A DNA stretch of 36,007 nt from Clostridium rectalis (GCF_900626095.1 NZ_UYZZ01000015.1:1-36007); one strand, 5' to 3'. Positions 1 to 8,286 are shown, counted from the stretch's first letter. The notes: generated by a model from the sequence alone, not told the origin. Program-made: numbers and translations.

Positions 1-111
1 ATATATATCAAAAGAAAATTGCTAAAAGAGCAAACTGGATTTCCTTGGAGTGCTTGTAAAGGGATAGCTAAATATAGAGCACTATATGATTTTATTAGAA
101 TATGTGGTTAA
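1..111 (+). CDS. 3' end of an unidentified protein gene (partial)
   Basis: Frame 1 is open from the window edge to a TAA stop and encodes 36 residues ending in LYDFIRICG. The composition (KRKLLKEQTGFPWSACKG) looks like real protein rather than random AT-rich translation. The start lies outside the window. No family is recognised. It is followed after about 30 bases by another short gene on the same strand. Confidence 0.5.
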   Translation: MYIKRKLLKEQTGFPWSACKGIAKYRALYDFIRICG

Positions 112-144
112 CGTCACAATTCAACTAGAAAGAGAAGAAGACAA

Positions 145-294
145 ATGTTATATAAAGAGGATTTTTATTCTTTAAAAAATTTATCAATAATTATTTTTTA
201 TTATGCAAATTTAGATGATAAAGATGAAGTTTTAAATAGCATTAATCAAATGAGAACTATTTTAGAAGAAATTGAAAAAGAGTTTAAAAAATAA
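145..294 (+). CDS. Small hypothetical protein, 49 aa
   Basis: ATG is preceded by a purine-rich AGAAGAAG that can serve as a weak SD. The protein begins MLYKEDFYSLKNLSIIIF and ends in a charged, probably helical segment (QMRTILEEIEKEFKK). The short hydrophobic stretch near residues 10-20 is too polar on both sides to be a confident membrane segment. No function is recognised. The gene sits in a run of small accessory phage genes. Confidence 0.45.
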   Translation: MLYKEDFYSLKNLSIIIFYYANLDDKDEVLNSINQMRTILEEIEKEFKK

Positions 295-362
295 TTCGTA
301 ATTTAGATATCAGATAAACATCTTAAATTAAGGTGAAATAAAATTAAAAGGGAGATTTAGAA

Positions 363-698
363 ATGAGAAATTATGAAGAAGAATTAAGTTTTAAAGAGGT
401 TATAGCTAATATTCAAGAAGGAGAAACTTATAATTTAATAGGAACAGCTTACAAGCTTAGAGAAATATCTATGCAAGATGGCATAATTAGATTTAAACAT
501 TCACAACCTCCATTATGCGTAGGAGGAGAAGAAAGATATGTAAAAAAACAAAAAGAAGTAAGCATAAATAATGTTGTTGAAGATGAAGAAGTGGAAGAAA
601 TTGCAGATTATCTTATAGAATTTGCTAGTGATGCTTTTAAGCATAAGGATAGAGAAGGACTTATAAAGGCTTTGAAACACTATAGAAAATGTATTTAG
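363..698 (+). CDS. Hypothetical phage protein, 111 aa
   Basis: ATG follows a good SD (GGGAG, about 8 bases upstream). The protein is acidic and has no membrane segment. The N-terminal half (about residues 8-45) is predicted to be mixed alpha/beta with a conserved-looking GETYNLIGTAYKLREIS stretch. The C-terminal half (70-110) is a charged helix ending in KALKHYRKCI. No family is recognised. A shorter minus-strand frame covers it but has no SD and is read as a shadow. Confidence 0.65.
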   Translation: MRNYEEELSFKEVIANIQEGETYNLIGTAYKLREISMQDGIIRFKHSQPPLCVGGEERYVKKQKEVSINNVVEDEEVEEIADYLIEFASDAFKHKDREGLIKALKHYRKCI

Positions 699-820
699 TT
701 CACAATCCAAAAATAAGATTACATTTTGAAATAAATATGAATTTAGAGAGGTGATAATAAAACATGATTTGAAATTTGTGAATAGTAAGTGGTAATTGTT
801 TAATAATAGGGAGGAAAACT

Positions 821-1135
821 ATGGTAAGTTTAGAATCAGCTAAAATTATTGTTAATTATTTAAAAGAGAATGAAAAAATTCTTTATAGAAATAATGTAAA
901 TGTATTTGGAGATGAGGAAATTGTTTATTTATATAATACAAAAGATGATAGAGATAAACATATAGAAGAAATGAAAGAAAAAGGTTGGGAATATGATATA
1001 GATATGCAAAAAACACAAGAAGAAATATATGTATCTTTTTACAATAAAGAAAATAGTATTTATGTATTAAGAGCTTGGTTTCATAGAAGAAATGATTCAG
1101 ATATAGTTACATGGTATAAGGAAAATAAAAAATAA
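821..1135 (+). CDS. Hypothetical phage protein, 104 aa
   Basis: The start is set by a strong SD (GGGAGG, 6 bases before ATG). The protein is a soluble, charged mixed alpha/beta polypeptide with two clusters of aromatics (GWEYDIDM and YVLRAWFHRR). It has no cysteine cluster, signal peptide or transmembrane segment. No family is recognised. The 120 bases before it contain a second SD-like GAGAGGTGAT followed only by a two-codon ATG ORF or a 12-codon ATA ORF; neither is supported. Confidence 0.65.
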   Translation: MVSLESAKIIVNYLKENEKILYRNNVNVFGDEEIVYLYNTKDDRDKHIEEMKEKGWEYDIDMQKTQEEIYVSFYNKENSIYVLRAWFHRRNDSDIVTWYKENKK

Positions 1136-1207
1136 AATTCATATAGCATAAGAAACTATTGTGTTTTATAATTTAGATATATTAAAAGTAGAAAGTGGGC
1201 TTATCAT

Positions 1208-1639
1208 ATGAAAACATGTAAAACACAAGAAAAATTTGAGAAAGAAGTTTATGATCTAGTAGGTGACGAATATAGTGTACTTGGTAAATATATAAAAGGT
1301 AGTATAAAAATTAGAATGAAACATAATAAGTGCGAACACGAGTGGGAAGTAATTCCTGATAAATTTTTGCAGTCAACTCGTTGTCCAGAGTGTCGTAGAG
1401 GAGGAAAGAAATCGCACGAAAAGTTTGTAGAAGAAGTATATCAATTAGTTAGTGATGAGTATACTGTACTTGGTAAATATATAAAAAGCAGTAAAAAAGT
1501 AAGGATGAAACATAATATATGTGGTTATGATGAGTGGGATGTAGCTCCAGATAATTTTCTACGTGGCACTCGTTGTCCAAAATGTGCATATAAGAGAATA
1601 AGTAAAGCACAGATAGAAAGATGTAAAAGGAAAAAGTAA
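1208..1639 (+). CDS. Tandem DUF723-like zinc-binding repeat protein, 143 aa
   Basis: The protein is two copies of a roughly 60-residue module (about 6-62 and 68-128). Each module has the pattern F-x-EEVY-x-LV-x-DEY-x-VLGKYIK, then MKHN-x-C, then W-x-V-x-P-x-x-FL and a terminal RCP-x-C. Each therefore supplies a Cys/His-rich zinc-binding site (HNKCEH with CPEC; HNICGY with CPKC). This pattern matches DUF723-type modules known next to, or inside, phage homing endonucleases and HNH proteins. Here no GIY-YIG or HNH nuclease domain follows, and the protein stops soon after the second module (ISKAQIERCKRKK). It may be a stand-alone DNA-binding protein or a remnant of a longer endonuclease. The SD before the ATG is weak. 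Confidence 0.7.
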   Translation: MKTCKTQEKFEKEVYDLVGDEYSVLGKYIKGSIKIRMKHNKCEHEWEVIPDKFLQSTRCPECRRGGKKSHEKFVEEVYQLVSDEYTVLGKYIKSSKKVRMKHNICGYDEWDVAPDNFLRGTRCPKCAYKRISKAQIERCKRKK

Positions 1640-1716
1640 TATTTTATAAGTTAAAACCATTATTTTATATGAAGTTAAATATGGTAAAATAGATTTATAG
1701 TAATGGAGGGATAATA

Positions 1717-2122
1717 ATGAAAAATATTTATAAAAAATTTGGATTGCAAGAAGAATTTAATGAAATTAATAAATGTTAAGAAAAAAGTGTATTCTAAAAA
1801 AGATTATAATTGTAAATTGGTAGATAAAATTAATAAATTAGCTGGTAAAAGTGAATACTTGGATGAGTTATTAAAATTAACGAATAGAAAATTAAGAAAT
1901 AAAATTGGTCATGGAGATATATATTATGATTTTAAAGAATGCGTTTTTAAAACAAATACTCAAAAAACTATTTGTAATTATAAGGATTTTGAGGAATCAA
2001 CTTTTGATTCCTTTGCATTTGAGAGTGGTCTTTCACTATCGTTTCAGATGTTTAATCTAATGTGTCTAAATGAAATAGAAACATTAGAAAAATATGTACA
2101 AAGAATAGAAGACATCTCTTAA
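1717..2122 (+). pseudogene. HEPN-like protein gene interrupted by a frameshift
   Basis: A strong SD (GGAGG) precedes an ATG that reads MKNIYKKFGLQEEFNEIN and stops after 20 codons. A frame shifted by +1 then stays open to 2122 and encodes about 120 residues. That reading frame has no SD-supported start of its own; its first possible codon is a TTG inside the first ORF. It contains RNKIGH near LRNKIGHGDIYYD, which fits the R-x4-H signature of HEPN ribonuclease-like domains. The simplest reading is one gene of about 134 codons with one extra base in the AAATG region before 1777. HEPN membership is tentative because it rests on one short motif. Confidence 0.5.
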
Positions 2123-2153
2123 TTTAAATTTTGATACTAGTGAAGGTGAGAAT

Positions 2154-2440
2154 ATGAATTTATTTACTTTTAATATTTTAATAGGGGCAATGGCTTTTAT
2201 ATAAGCAAAATAAACAATATGAATGAAGACCCATTTAAAGCCTTTAATTTGATTCAAGAAAGTTTAGAGGAAATAGATAATGAAAAAATAACTAACTTTG
2301 TTAATGGATTAATAAATGCTAGTATATCTAATCCCCTAATAGGATATTTTTTCATATTTTTAGTGTATATGACACCTATTTTAAATTTATTGTTATTAAT
2401 TAAAGGTATAATAAAATATTTTAAAAAGAAAGATGATTAA
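2154..2440 (+). pseudogene. Small membrane protein gene with a probable -1 frameshift
   Basis: An SD (AAGGTGAG) precedes an ATG that reads MNLFTFNILIGAMAFI and stops at 2204. The frame beginning at 2219 has no SD but encodes 73 residues with a clear membrane segment (PLIGYFFIFLVYMTPILNLL, about residues 39-58) and a basic C-terminus (FKKKDD). Adding one T to the T4 run at 2195-2198 would join the two into one protein of about 95 residues with a hydrophobic N-terminus and a central membrane helix. It could be an authentic mutation, slippage on the T run, or a sequencing error. Function is unknown. Confidence 0.5.
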
Positions 2441-2470
2441 TATAGTAGATTAAAAAAATAAGAAACAAAT

Positions 2471-2487
2471 ATAAAATAATTTAATTA
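2471..2487 (+). promoter_or_regulatory. First copy of a recurrent AATAATTTAATA promoter-like motif
   Basis: The motif ATAAAATAATTTAATAA (Y for T and G for A at single positions) recurs upstream of genes. Copies are seen at about 2471, 3739, 3962, 4849, 5388, 8293, 8370, 9208, 9975, 10051, 11401, 16651, 22270, 22300, 23201, 24621, 24961, 25000, 26021, 27057, 27549, 28597, 31446, 31482 and 34937. They lie mostly 20-60 bases before a start codon; several overlap the previous stop. Four (8293, 22300, 25000, 31482) are the spacers of consensus promoters. The others lack a -35 box but keep a TAATA-like -10. This looks like an activator site or a phage promoter class. Confidence 0.65.
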
Positions 2488-2503
2488 TAAAGGAGTAAAG
2501 TAT

Positions 2504-2926
2504 ATGAGCTTTTATAAAATTGGAACTTGTGATTATTGTGATGAAGAAAATCAGATTCTAAGACCTTCACCATTTATGGTCGATATGTCTTCTATGATGT
2601 GTGAATATTGTTGGAATGAAACTAAAAAAGAATACATGAATTCTAATGGTGAGTATATTCCTGACTCTGATAGTAGAAAAGAAGAATATAAAGAATTGAC
2701 AAGTAATTTAGTAAATATAAGTCCAAGTTATTTAAAATCTATTTCAATAAATGCTTTTAAGCATCCTGACAATCTAAATGGTAAGATTGTAGGAATAGAA
2801 TATGTTACACCTAAAGGATTAGATAAAAGATTGTGTTATAAAGTACAGTGGTGGGATATAGAGGATTATATTCCTGTGTCAGATGTTGAAAAAGGAATTT
2901 ATAAAATAGTAGATACAATTAGTTAA
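2504..2926 (+). CDS. Zinc-ribbon phage protein with C-terminal SH3-like region, 140 aa
   Basis: ATG follows a good SD (AAGGAG). Cys9 and Cys12 (CDYC) pair with Cys33 and Cys36 (CEYC) to form a probable zinc ribbon. The C-terminal half contains a beta-rich segment (GKIVGIEYVTPKG to CYKVQWWDIEDYIPVSDVE) resembling small SH3-like folds in phage hypothetical proteins. No enzyme motif is seen. The AATAATTTAAT promoter-like motif lies just upstream (about 2471-2487), so the gene may start its own transcript. Confidence 0.65.
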   Translation: MSFYKIGTCDYCDEENQILRPSPFMVDMSSMMCEYCWNETKKEYMNSNGEYIPDSDSRKEEYKELTSNLVNISPSYLKSISINAFKHPDNLNGKIVGIEYVTPKGLDKRLCYKVQWWDIEDYIPVSDVEKGIYKIVDTIS

Positions 2927-2962
2927 ATAAATAAAAATTTTAAAAATAAAGAGGTGGATAAA

Positions 2963-3208
2963 ATGAAAAATATAATAGATTCCTTATTGCATCAGCTAAA
3001 ATGTAGAGTTACTGTTACTGAATATACATATATTCATGGTAGTGGTATGGCGAACGTAGCAATGTTTTCAATTCCTAAATGTACAAAAGTTATTTATTAT
3101 TCAGATATAAATGAAATGAAACAAGCTTTGAAGGGATTTAAAAATAATGAAAATATAATGATTGATGATATTCAATATGTTAAAAATAATAAATCTATAT
3201 TTAATTAA
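2963..3208 (+). CDS. Hypothetical phage protein, 81 aa
   Basis: The ATG 9 bases after the SD GAGGTGG is the preferred start; an upstream in-frame GTG lies within the SD itself. The protein begins MKNIIDSLLHQLKCRV and contains a beta-rich middle (VTVTEYTYIHGSGMANVAMF) with a serine/glycine turn, then a polar C-terminus. No family is recognised. It probably shares a transcript with the genes on either side. Confidence 0.6.
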   Translation: MKNIIDSLLHQLKCRVTVTEYTYIHGSGMANVAMFSIPKCTKVIYYSDINEMKQALKGFKNNENIMIDDIQYVKNNKSIFN

Positions 3209-3234
3209 CTAAAATTTAAAAAGGAGTGGTTAAA

Positions 3235-3738
3235 ATACATACTGAAGAAACAATAAATAAAAAATTTATAGGAAGAAATGAATATCCAATTTGGTATTAT
3301 AAAGAATTGGAATCAGTAGATGTAGATTGTGTAATATTTTATTTATTAAAAAAGACTTTTGTAGTTGAGATAAATGGAAGTAAACATGAAATAACTTTTG
3401 GTAAAAATAATAGGGATGAAATTGTACAATGTATTAAATATGATGATACAAAAAATTCAAATCTATGTTCTTTTCAGGTTATAGAAAAGGGATTTAAAAA
3501 AGGTAAATGGTTTGTAATTACAGATAAAGATACATCAGATGAATTTAAAAAGGATTATAATAAAAGAAAAGCAGAATTTAAAAAAGAAGAATCTAAAGAA
3601 TTTTATAAAGATATATTAAAAAATGCTTTAAAAGGTATGAAAGAATTAACTGAAGAAGATAAAAATAAACATATGCAATTTTTAGATAAAGCTTCTTATG
3701 AAGAATTAGAAAAATTGTTTGACAGTTTAATAGATTAG
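3235..3738 (+). CDS. Hypothetical phage protein, 167 aa, apparent ATA start
   Basis: The frame has no ATG near its 5' end. A GTG at 3226 overlaps the SD AAAAGGAG and cannot be used with it. The codon at proper spacing (8 bases after AAGGAG) is ATA, giving M(ATA)HTEETINKKFIG. The protein has a beta-rich N-terminal region to about residue 95, then a strongly charged helical C-terminus (KRKAEFKKEESKEF and EEDKNKHMQFLDKASYEEL). No family is recognised. Its start resembles those of the genes at 3778, 14458, 23995, 25698 and 30868. Confidence 0.6.
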   Translation: MHTEETINKKFIGRNEYPIWYYKELESVDVDCVIFYLLKKTFVVEINGSKHEITFGKNNRDEIVQCIKYDDTKNSNLCSFQVIEKGFKKGKWFVITDKDTSDEFKKDYNKRKAEFKKEESKEFYKDILKNALKGMKELTEEDKNKHMQFLDKASYEELEKLFDSLID

Positions 3739-3777
3739 TTTAAAATAATTTATAAAATAATAGAAAGAGGTAGTTAA

Positions 3778-3927
3778 ATAAATATAAGGGATGATAAATT
3801 TATAGAATATATGTTAAATCAGACAAGCATTATTAAAAGTTGTTTAAGAAATGGTTTTGTAAACGAAGCATTATTTTATATAGTTTCTATAGAAATGTTA
3901 TTTGAAATAGCTTTAAAAGAGGACTAA
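3778..3927 (+). CDS. Small hypothetical protein, 49 aa, apparent ATA start
   Basis: A good SD (AGAGGTAG) is followed by AA and then ATA, from which the frame is open for 49 codons: M(ATA)NIRDDKFIEYMLNQTSIIK. The first in-frame ATG is at codon 12 and has no SD. The C-terminal part (EALFYIVSIEMLFEIALKED) is a probable amphipathic helix. A copy of the AATAATTT motif lies directly upstream (3739-3756). Function is unknown. Confidence 0.45.
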   Translation: MNIRDDKFIEYMLNQTSIIKSCLRNGFVNEALFYIVSIEMLFEIALKED

Positions 3928-4001
3928 GCATACTTAATTTAAATTGAGGATTTTATGCAAATTTAAAATAATTTAATAAATACAAAGGAGGCATTATCTA
4001 C

Positions 4002-4202
4002 ATGTTTAAATTTCCAATTATAGGTGAAATAGATGGAAAATCAATAAAAATAGTTATAGGCAATAGATATAAATTTATTACTGATAAAGGCATATTTGAA
4101 GGAACATTAACTGAATGTAATGATTCACAATTTTTATTAAAAACTACAGATGGTGGATTTTGGATAGATTTTGAAATTATAAATGATATTGAAATTCTTT
4201 AA
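4002..4202 (+). CDS. Small Sm/SH3-like beta protein, 66 aa
   Basis: ATG follows an excellent SD (AAAGGAGG) and a clean copy of the AATAATTTAATAAA motif (3962-3979). The sequence YKFITDKGIFEGTLTECNDSQFLLKTTDG looks like a small five-stranded barrel of the Sm/SH3 type. Hfq-like proteins use similar strand patterns, but the Hfq RNA-binding residues are not obvious. Function is not assigned. Confidence 0.6.
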   Translation: MFKFPIIGEIDGKSIKIVIGNRYKFITDKGIFEGTLTECNDSQFLLKTTDGGFWIDFEIINDIEIL

Positions 4203-4267
4203 TTTTAGCAACTTGTGAGTCAAGGAAATTGTAAATAAAATTATTATAAAAATTAGGGGGAATTTGT

Positions 4268-4807
4268 ATGTATAAGCTAAATTTAAATGAAATGACTATA
4301 GATAATATAGATAAAAACCAAATAATTTGTTTAGTTGATACTAAAAGACCAGATTTATTTGAAAAAAAGGTAAATGAAATGTTAGATAAGGCTAATAAAT
4401 ATGAGAGGGCAATAGAATTATTAAAAGAATTTGCTTTTTATGATGTTGAAGGAAGCATTAAAGAACATTGTAATAGAGCTTTAGAAGTTCAGAATTTTTT
4501 AAGAGATAGTACAGAAAAAGAATGGTTATTTGATATGTTAAAAAAACATGGAGATAAGGAATTAGAATGGAAAAGTGAAATGACTGAATGGGGTGAAATA
4601 TATTGTCCATTTTTAGGCAGAGATGTAATGACATATTATCCAACTGGAATGCGACCTTATGATACAATAACTAATCCATTTGTTGATGAAGATGGAGGAG
4701 TATATTACTACAAATACGATCATGACGAGGGCGGATGGAGAGAAGATATTTTCAGTGTTTGTGAAACAGATGAATATGAAAATATAGAAGAAGTTTTGTT
4801 TTATTAG
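4268..4807 (+). CDS. Hypothetical phage protein, 179 aa
   Basis: ATG follows GGGGGA at normal spacing. The N-terminal half (to about residue 95) is helical and charged. The C-terminal half is rich in aromatic residues, glycine and aspartate (CPFLGRDVMTYYPTGMRP, then VDEDGGVYYYKYDHDEGGW), suggesting a beta domain with acidic loops. No known motif. A stretch of AATAATTT motif precedes the next gene. Two minus-strand frames over it lack SDs and are shadows. Confidence 0.65.
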   Translation: MYKLNLNEMTIDNIDKNQIICLVDTKRPDLFEKKVNEMLDKANKYERAIELLKEFAFYDVEGSIKEHCNRALEVQNFLRDSTEKEWLFDMLKKHGDKELEWKSEMTEWGEIYCPFLGRDVMTYYPTGMRPYDTITNPFVDEDGGVYYYKYDHDEGGWREDIFSVCETDEYENIEEVLFY

Positions 4808-4887
4808 TAAATAATTTAAATTAAACATTTTATCGTAATTTATTTAAATATAAAATAATTTAATAAAAAATTAATGGGAGGGATAGA

Positions 4888-5364
4888 ATGATAGAGTTGA
4901 ATAAAATATATAATGAGGATTGCTTGGTAGGATTGAAAAAAATACCTGATAAATCAGTGAATCTTATAGCAATAGACCCGCCTTACAATATCGGTAAAGC
5001 CGATTGGGATTTAATATGTAAACTAATAGGGAAATATGATTACAAATTATTATTAAATAAATATATGAAATCAAGATACATATTTAATAATCAAAATTTA
5101 CCAAGTGTTTGGCAACATGAACCCATAAAACAAAATGGACATACAACTCCTAAACCAATAGAAATATTAAAAAATATTATATTAACTTCCTCAAATGAGG
5201 GAGATACCATTTTAGATTGCTTTATGGGCAGTGGAAGTACAGCAATAGCATGTATATATACAAATAGAAATTACATAGGTTTTGAATTAAATAAAAATTA
5301 TTATACTATAGCCAAAAATAGAATTGATACATGTTTAGAAAACAATAAATTACATATAAATTAA
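4888..5364 (+). CDS. Shortened beta-class N4/N6 DNA methyltransferase, 158 aa
   Basis: Adds a methyl group to the exocyclic amine of adenine or cytosine in DNA, using S-adenosylmethionine. The catalytic motif IV is intact (DPPYNIGKADWD, about residues 30-41). The AdoMet-binding motif I is near the C-terminus (LDCFMGSGSTAIA), so the order is beta class. HTTPKPIEILKNII just before motif I is also typical. Related enzymes are usually about 220-330 residues; here the part between DPPY and the HxTxKP region is very short, so the target-recognition and central substrate-binding strands appear deleted. It may be an inactive remnant or a minimal form. The reading frame is uninterrupted and the SD is good, so it is probably expressed. 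Confidence 0.75.
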   Translation: MIELNKIYNEDCLVGLKKIPDKSVNLIAIDPPYNIGKADWDLICKLIGKYDYKLLLNKYMKSRYIFNNQNLPSVWQHEPIKQNGHTTPKPIEILKNIILTSSNEGDTILDCFMGSGSTAIACIYTNRNYIGFELNKNYYTIAKNRIDTCLENNKLHIN

Positions 5365-5427
5365 TATAAAATCTAGTTTTTATGATAACTTAAAATAATT
5401 TAATAATAACAGAGAGGGAGAGACTAA

Positions 5428-8265
5428 ATGGAAAACATAAAATTATATCAATTAAAAAATATAAAACAATGTCCATTTAAAGCTTATATTTCACAATTTG
5501 ATTTTAAAACATTAGTTAATAAGTCAGCAATGATAAGAAAGGTTTATAAAAATGTACTTTGCAATTATAACTTTATAAAACTATCACAATCGCAATTAAA
5601 AGACATAATATCAGAGCAGTTAGAAGATAAATATTTTTTAACTAATCAAGAAAAAGAAATTGAAATGTTAACTATATTAAATAATTTAACTAGATACATA
5701 GAATATGAAAAAACATTAAATAGAAAACTATTGGCTAGAAACATATATAACAATATTCAAATAGGAGATAAAAATATTGAATTAAATGCAGATATAGTGT
5801 TTGATAATGGGAATAATATTGAAATTATAAAATATAAAACTAGTTCAACTAAATTAAGTTATAAGGCTAGAACAGAGAAGAACTTACCTTATAATGATAT
5901 TGAGCTATATTTATTAAGAAATTTAGGAGAGAAATTGTTCTCACAATATAATAAACCTATAGTAGCTTCATATTATCATTTAAAAGGTAAAAGTGAAGAT
6001 AAAAATACATATGAACAGTTTTTAAATGATAAATCAGTTTTAATATCAAAATTAAATGAATTAAATTCTATAGTTCCTAATGATAAAAAGGAGAAGAAAT
6101 CCATAGATAAACAAATAAAAACTATAAAAGATGTATTATACTTTGATAATACTCAAGGGAACAATATAATATCTTTTGACTATGACAATGACCTATCAGA
6201 CGAAATTATTGAATTGTCAAACACAAAGTTAAATTTTAACTCAGAAAAATGTCAATCTAGTGATTGTGAGTTTTGTAACTATGGTACCCTGTGCAATCAT
6301 AAATATATAGATAAAAGTGATGGAGTAGAAGAAGTTGAAAGTTTGAAAAAATGTAACGGAGAAGTTAAATTAACTGAAGCACAAAAGCAAGTTGTAGGTA
6401 TTGAAGAAGGTAATTATAGAGTTAATTCCGTTGCAGGAAGCGGTAAAAGCACTACAATGGTACTAAGAGCTATAGAATTATTTAAAAAGGGATATAAACC
6501 TAACGATATTTTAATGATAACTTTTACTAACAAAGGTTGCGAAGAACTAAAAGAGAAAATAACTTATTGGTTATCATATTATGATATCAAAGGTATATAT
6601 CCAAGGAATTTAAATATATTTACATTCAATAGTTTTGGAGAAAGTGTAATTTCCAAAGAATGGGGTAAATTAGGGTTTACTGAGAAACCTCAATTAGCAA
6701 CTATGATGGATATTAATGACATTATAAAGGAATTATTAAAAGAATATAATAAAATTGAGTGGCTAAACTATAAAAATCCTTTATTAAATTATCCTAATGC
6801 TAAAGGAGCTTTTAAACAATTATTAATATACTTTAACTTAATAAAAAGTTTCAATTATAATGCTGTTAGTTTAATTGAAAATGTATTAATAAAAGAAAAA
6901 GGTAATTTAAGTATAAAAGAGCTAAAAGAAAAGTCATTCTTAATATTTGATTTGTATGATAAATTTAATGAAAAATTGCAAGAAAAGAACTTATTACAAT
7001 ATCAAGACCAAGTATTGTATTTAATAGAGTTATTAGAGGAATATCCAGAGTTAAAAAATATGTATGGATATAAGCATATTATTGTAGATGAGTATCAAGA
7101 TACAGATTCTACACAAGTTGATTTACTACATTTATTAAGCAAATGTGATAGATTTAAGTCGTTAATGGTAGTAGGAGATAACTCACAGGCAATTTATAGT
7201 TTTAGAAATACAACTCCAAAAAACATATTAAAGTTTGATAGAGAATTTAAAAATGTTAAAGATATATTTTTATTAAATAATTTTAGATCAACTCCACAAA
7301 TATGTAATGTAGCAAATAAATTAGATAAGTTAAATAGTCAAAGAATTGATAAGGAAATAATAAGTAAAAAAGAAAATGGACAAATACCACAATTATTAGA
7401 ATTTAAAATTATAAATAATGAAAATAAGTATATAGTAAATCTAATTCAAGAAAAGATTAGAGAAGGAATGTCTAAACATGAGATATGCTATATTGCTAGA
7501 ACGAAAAAAGAATTATTAGAGTTACAAAAACTATTAAATGAAAAGGGTATTCCTAATATGGTAGAGGCTAGTGAATTGTATTTAGATAATACAAATGTAC
7601 AGTGCATTATTAATTTAGCTAATTTCTTTAGAAATATGGAGCAGGATTATTATTTAATGGAATATTTATTAATAGCAGATAATAGACTTTTAGAAATAGA
7701 CAAAGAATCTTTTAAAGAAATAGTGCAAACTATTAAAAATGAAATCATGGAAGAAGTCCAAGAAATAAACAATAAAGTAGATGATGAAAGTATAGAAGGT
7801 GTAAACAAGGAAGAATTGAAAATCAATTGTTTTTATAAAAGAATACAGTCAATTATAGATAAAGATGAGGTAGCGAAATCTTTTATAGAGAATATACAAA
7901 ATAGAAAATTCTATACTTTTAATGAACTATTAAGTTATTTATATAAAATAGCTTTATATAATGACGATACAAGTATTAAAAAAGATGATAAAAAATATAA
8001 TGCCGTAATATTAACTACAGCACACAGTAGTAAAGGTAAAGAGTGGTCAGTAGTAATTAACTCAATCAATAAATATAAATATGAAGATATAAAAAATGAT
8101 TTAGATTTATTAGAGGAAGAACGAAGATTATTGTTTGTAAGTTTAACAAGAGCTAAAGATGAATTATATATTACATATAATACTAATCAAAATAAGGCAA
8201 GAAATAAAGGCAAGTATTGTTTATTTGCCGATGAATTGCAAGATGTGCAGAAGATAGAAGAATAA
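5428..8265 (+). CDS. UvrD/PcrA-type SF1 helicase with N-terminal Cas4/AddB-like domain, 945 aa
   Basis: The N-terminal third resembles a RecB-family nuclease with an iron-sulfur cluster: Cys15 (QCPFKAY) plus Cys280, Cys283 and Cys289 (CEFCNYGTLC) match the single N-terminal and triple C-terminal cysteines of Cas4 and AddB. Asp122 (NADIVF) fits the first nuclease acid. The usual D-x-K position reads KYK (IIKYKT, residues 133-138), so the nuclease is probably dead. The remaining two thirds carry all SF1A motifs: Walker A VAGSGKST (335-342), Walker B DEYQDTD (554-560), VVGDNSQAIYSFRN, NNFRST, HSSKGKEW and FVSLTRAKDELYI. It likely unwinds DNA 3'-5' in replication or recombination, with the cluster domain holding or positioning DNA. 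This domain order differs from AddA and RecB, whose nuclease is C-terminal. Confidence 0.85.
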   Translation: MENIKLYQLKNIKQCPFKAYISQFDFKTLVNKSAMIRKVYKNVLCNYNFIKLSQSQLKDIISEQLEDKYFLTNQEKEIEMLTILNNLTRYIEYEKTLNRKLLARNIYNNIQIGDKNIELNADIVFDNGNNIEIIKYKTSSTKLSYKARTEKNLPYNDIELYLLRNLGEKLFSQYNKPIVASYYHLKGKSEDKNTYEQFLNDKSVLISKLNELNSIVPNDKKEKKSIDKQIKTIKDVLYFDNTQGNNIISFDYDNDLSDEIIELSNTKLNFNSEKCQSSDCEFCNYGTLCNHKYIDKSDGVEEVESLKKCNGEVKLTEAQKQVVGIEEGNYRVNSVAGSGKSTTMVLRAIELFKKGYKPNDILMITFTNKGCEELKEKITYWLSYYDIKGIYPRNLNIFTFNSFGESVISKEWGKLGFTEKPQLATMMDINDIIKELLKEYNKIEWLNYKNPLLNYPNAKGAFKQLLIYFNLIKSFNYNAVSLIENVLIKEKGNLSIKELKEKSFLIFDLYDKFNEKLQEKNLLQYQDQVLYLIELLEEYPELKNMYGYKHIIVDEYQDTDSTQVDLLHLLSKCDRFKSLMVVGDNSQAIYSFRNTTPKNILKFDREFKNVKDIFLLNNFRSTPQICNVANKLDKLNSQRIDKEIISKKENGQIPQLLEFKIINNENKYIVNLIQEKIREGMSKHEICYIARTKKELLELQKLLNEKGIPNMVEASELYLDNTNVQCIINLANFFRNMEQDYYLMEYLLIADNRLLEIDKESFKEIVQTIKNEIMEEVQEINNKVDDESIEGVNKEELKINCFYKRIQSIIDKDEVAKSFIENIQNRKFYTFNELLSYLYKIALYNDDTSIKKDDKKYNAVILTTAHSSKGKEWSVVINSINKYKYEDIKNDLDLLEEERRLLFVSLTRAKDELYITYNTNQNKARNKGKYCLFADELQDVQKIEE

Positions 8266-8286
8266 TTTAAAACATATTATATAAAC

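Noticed and set aside
757..795. 12-codon ATA-start ORF behind GAGAGGTGAT
   Set aside because: Too short to judge; the SD may be a relic or serve a two-codon ATG ORF at 764. It fits the ATA pattern but cannot support it.
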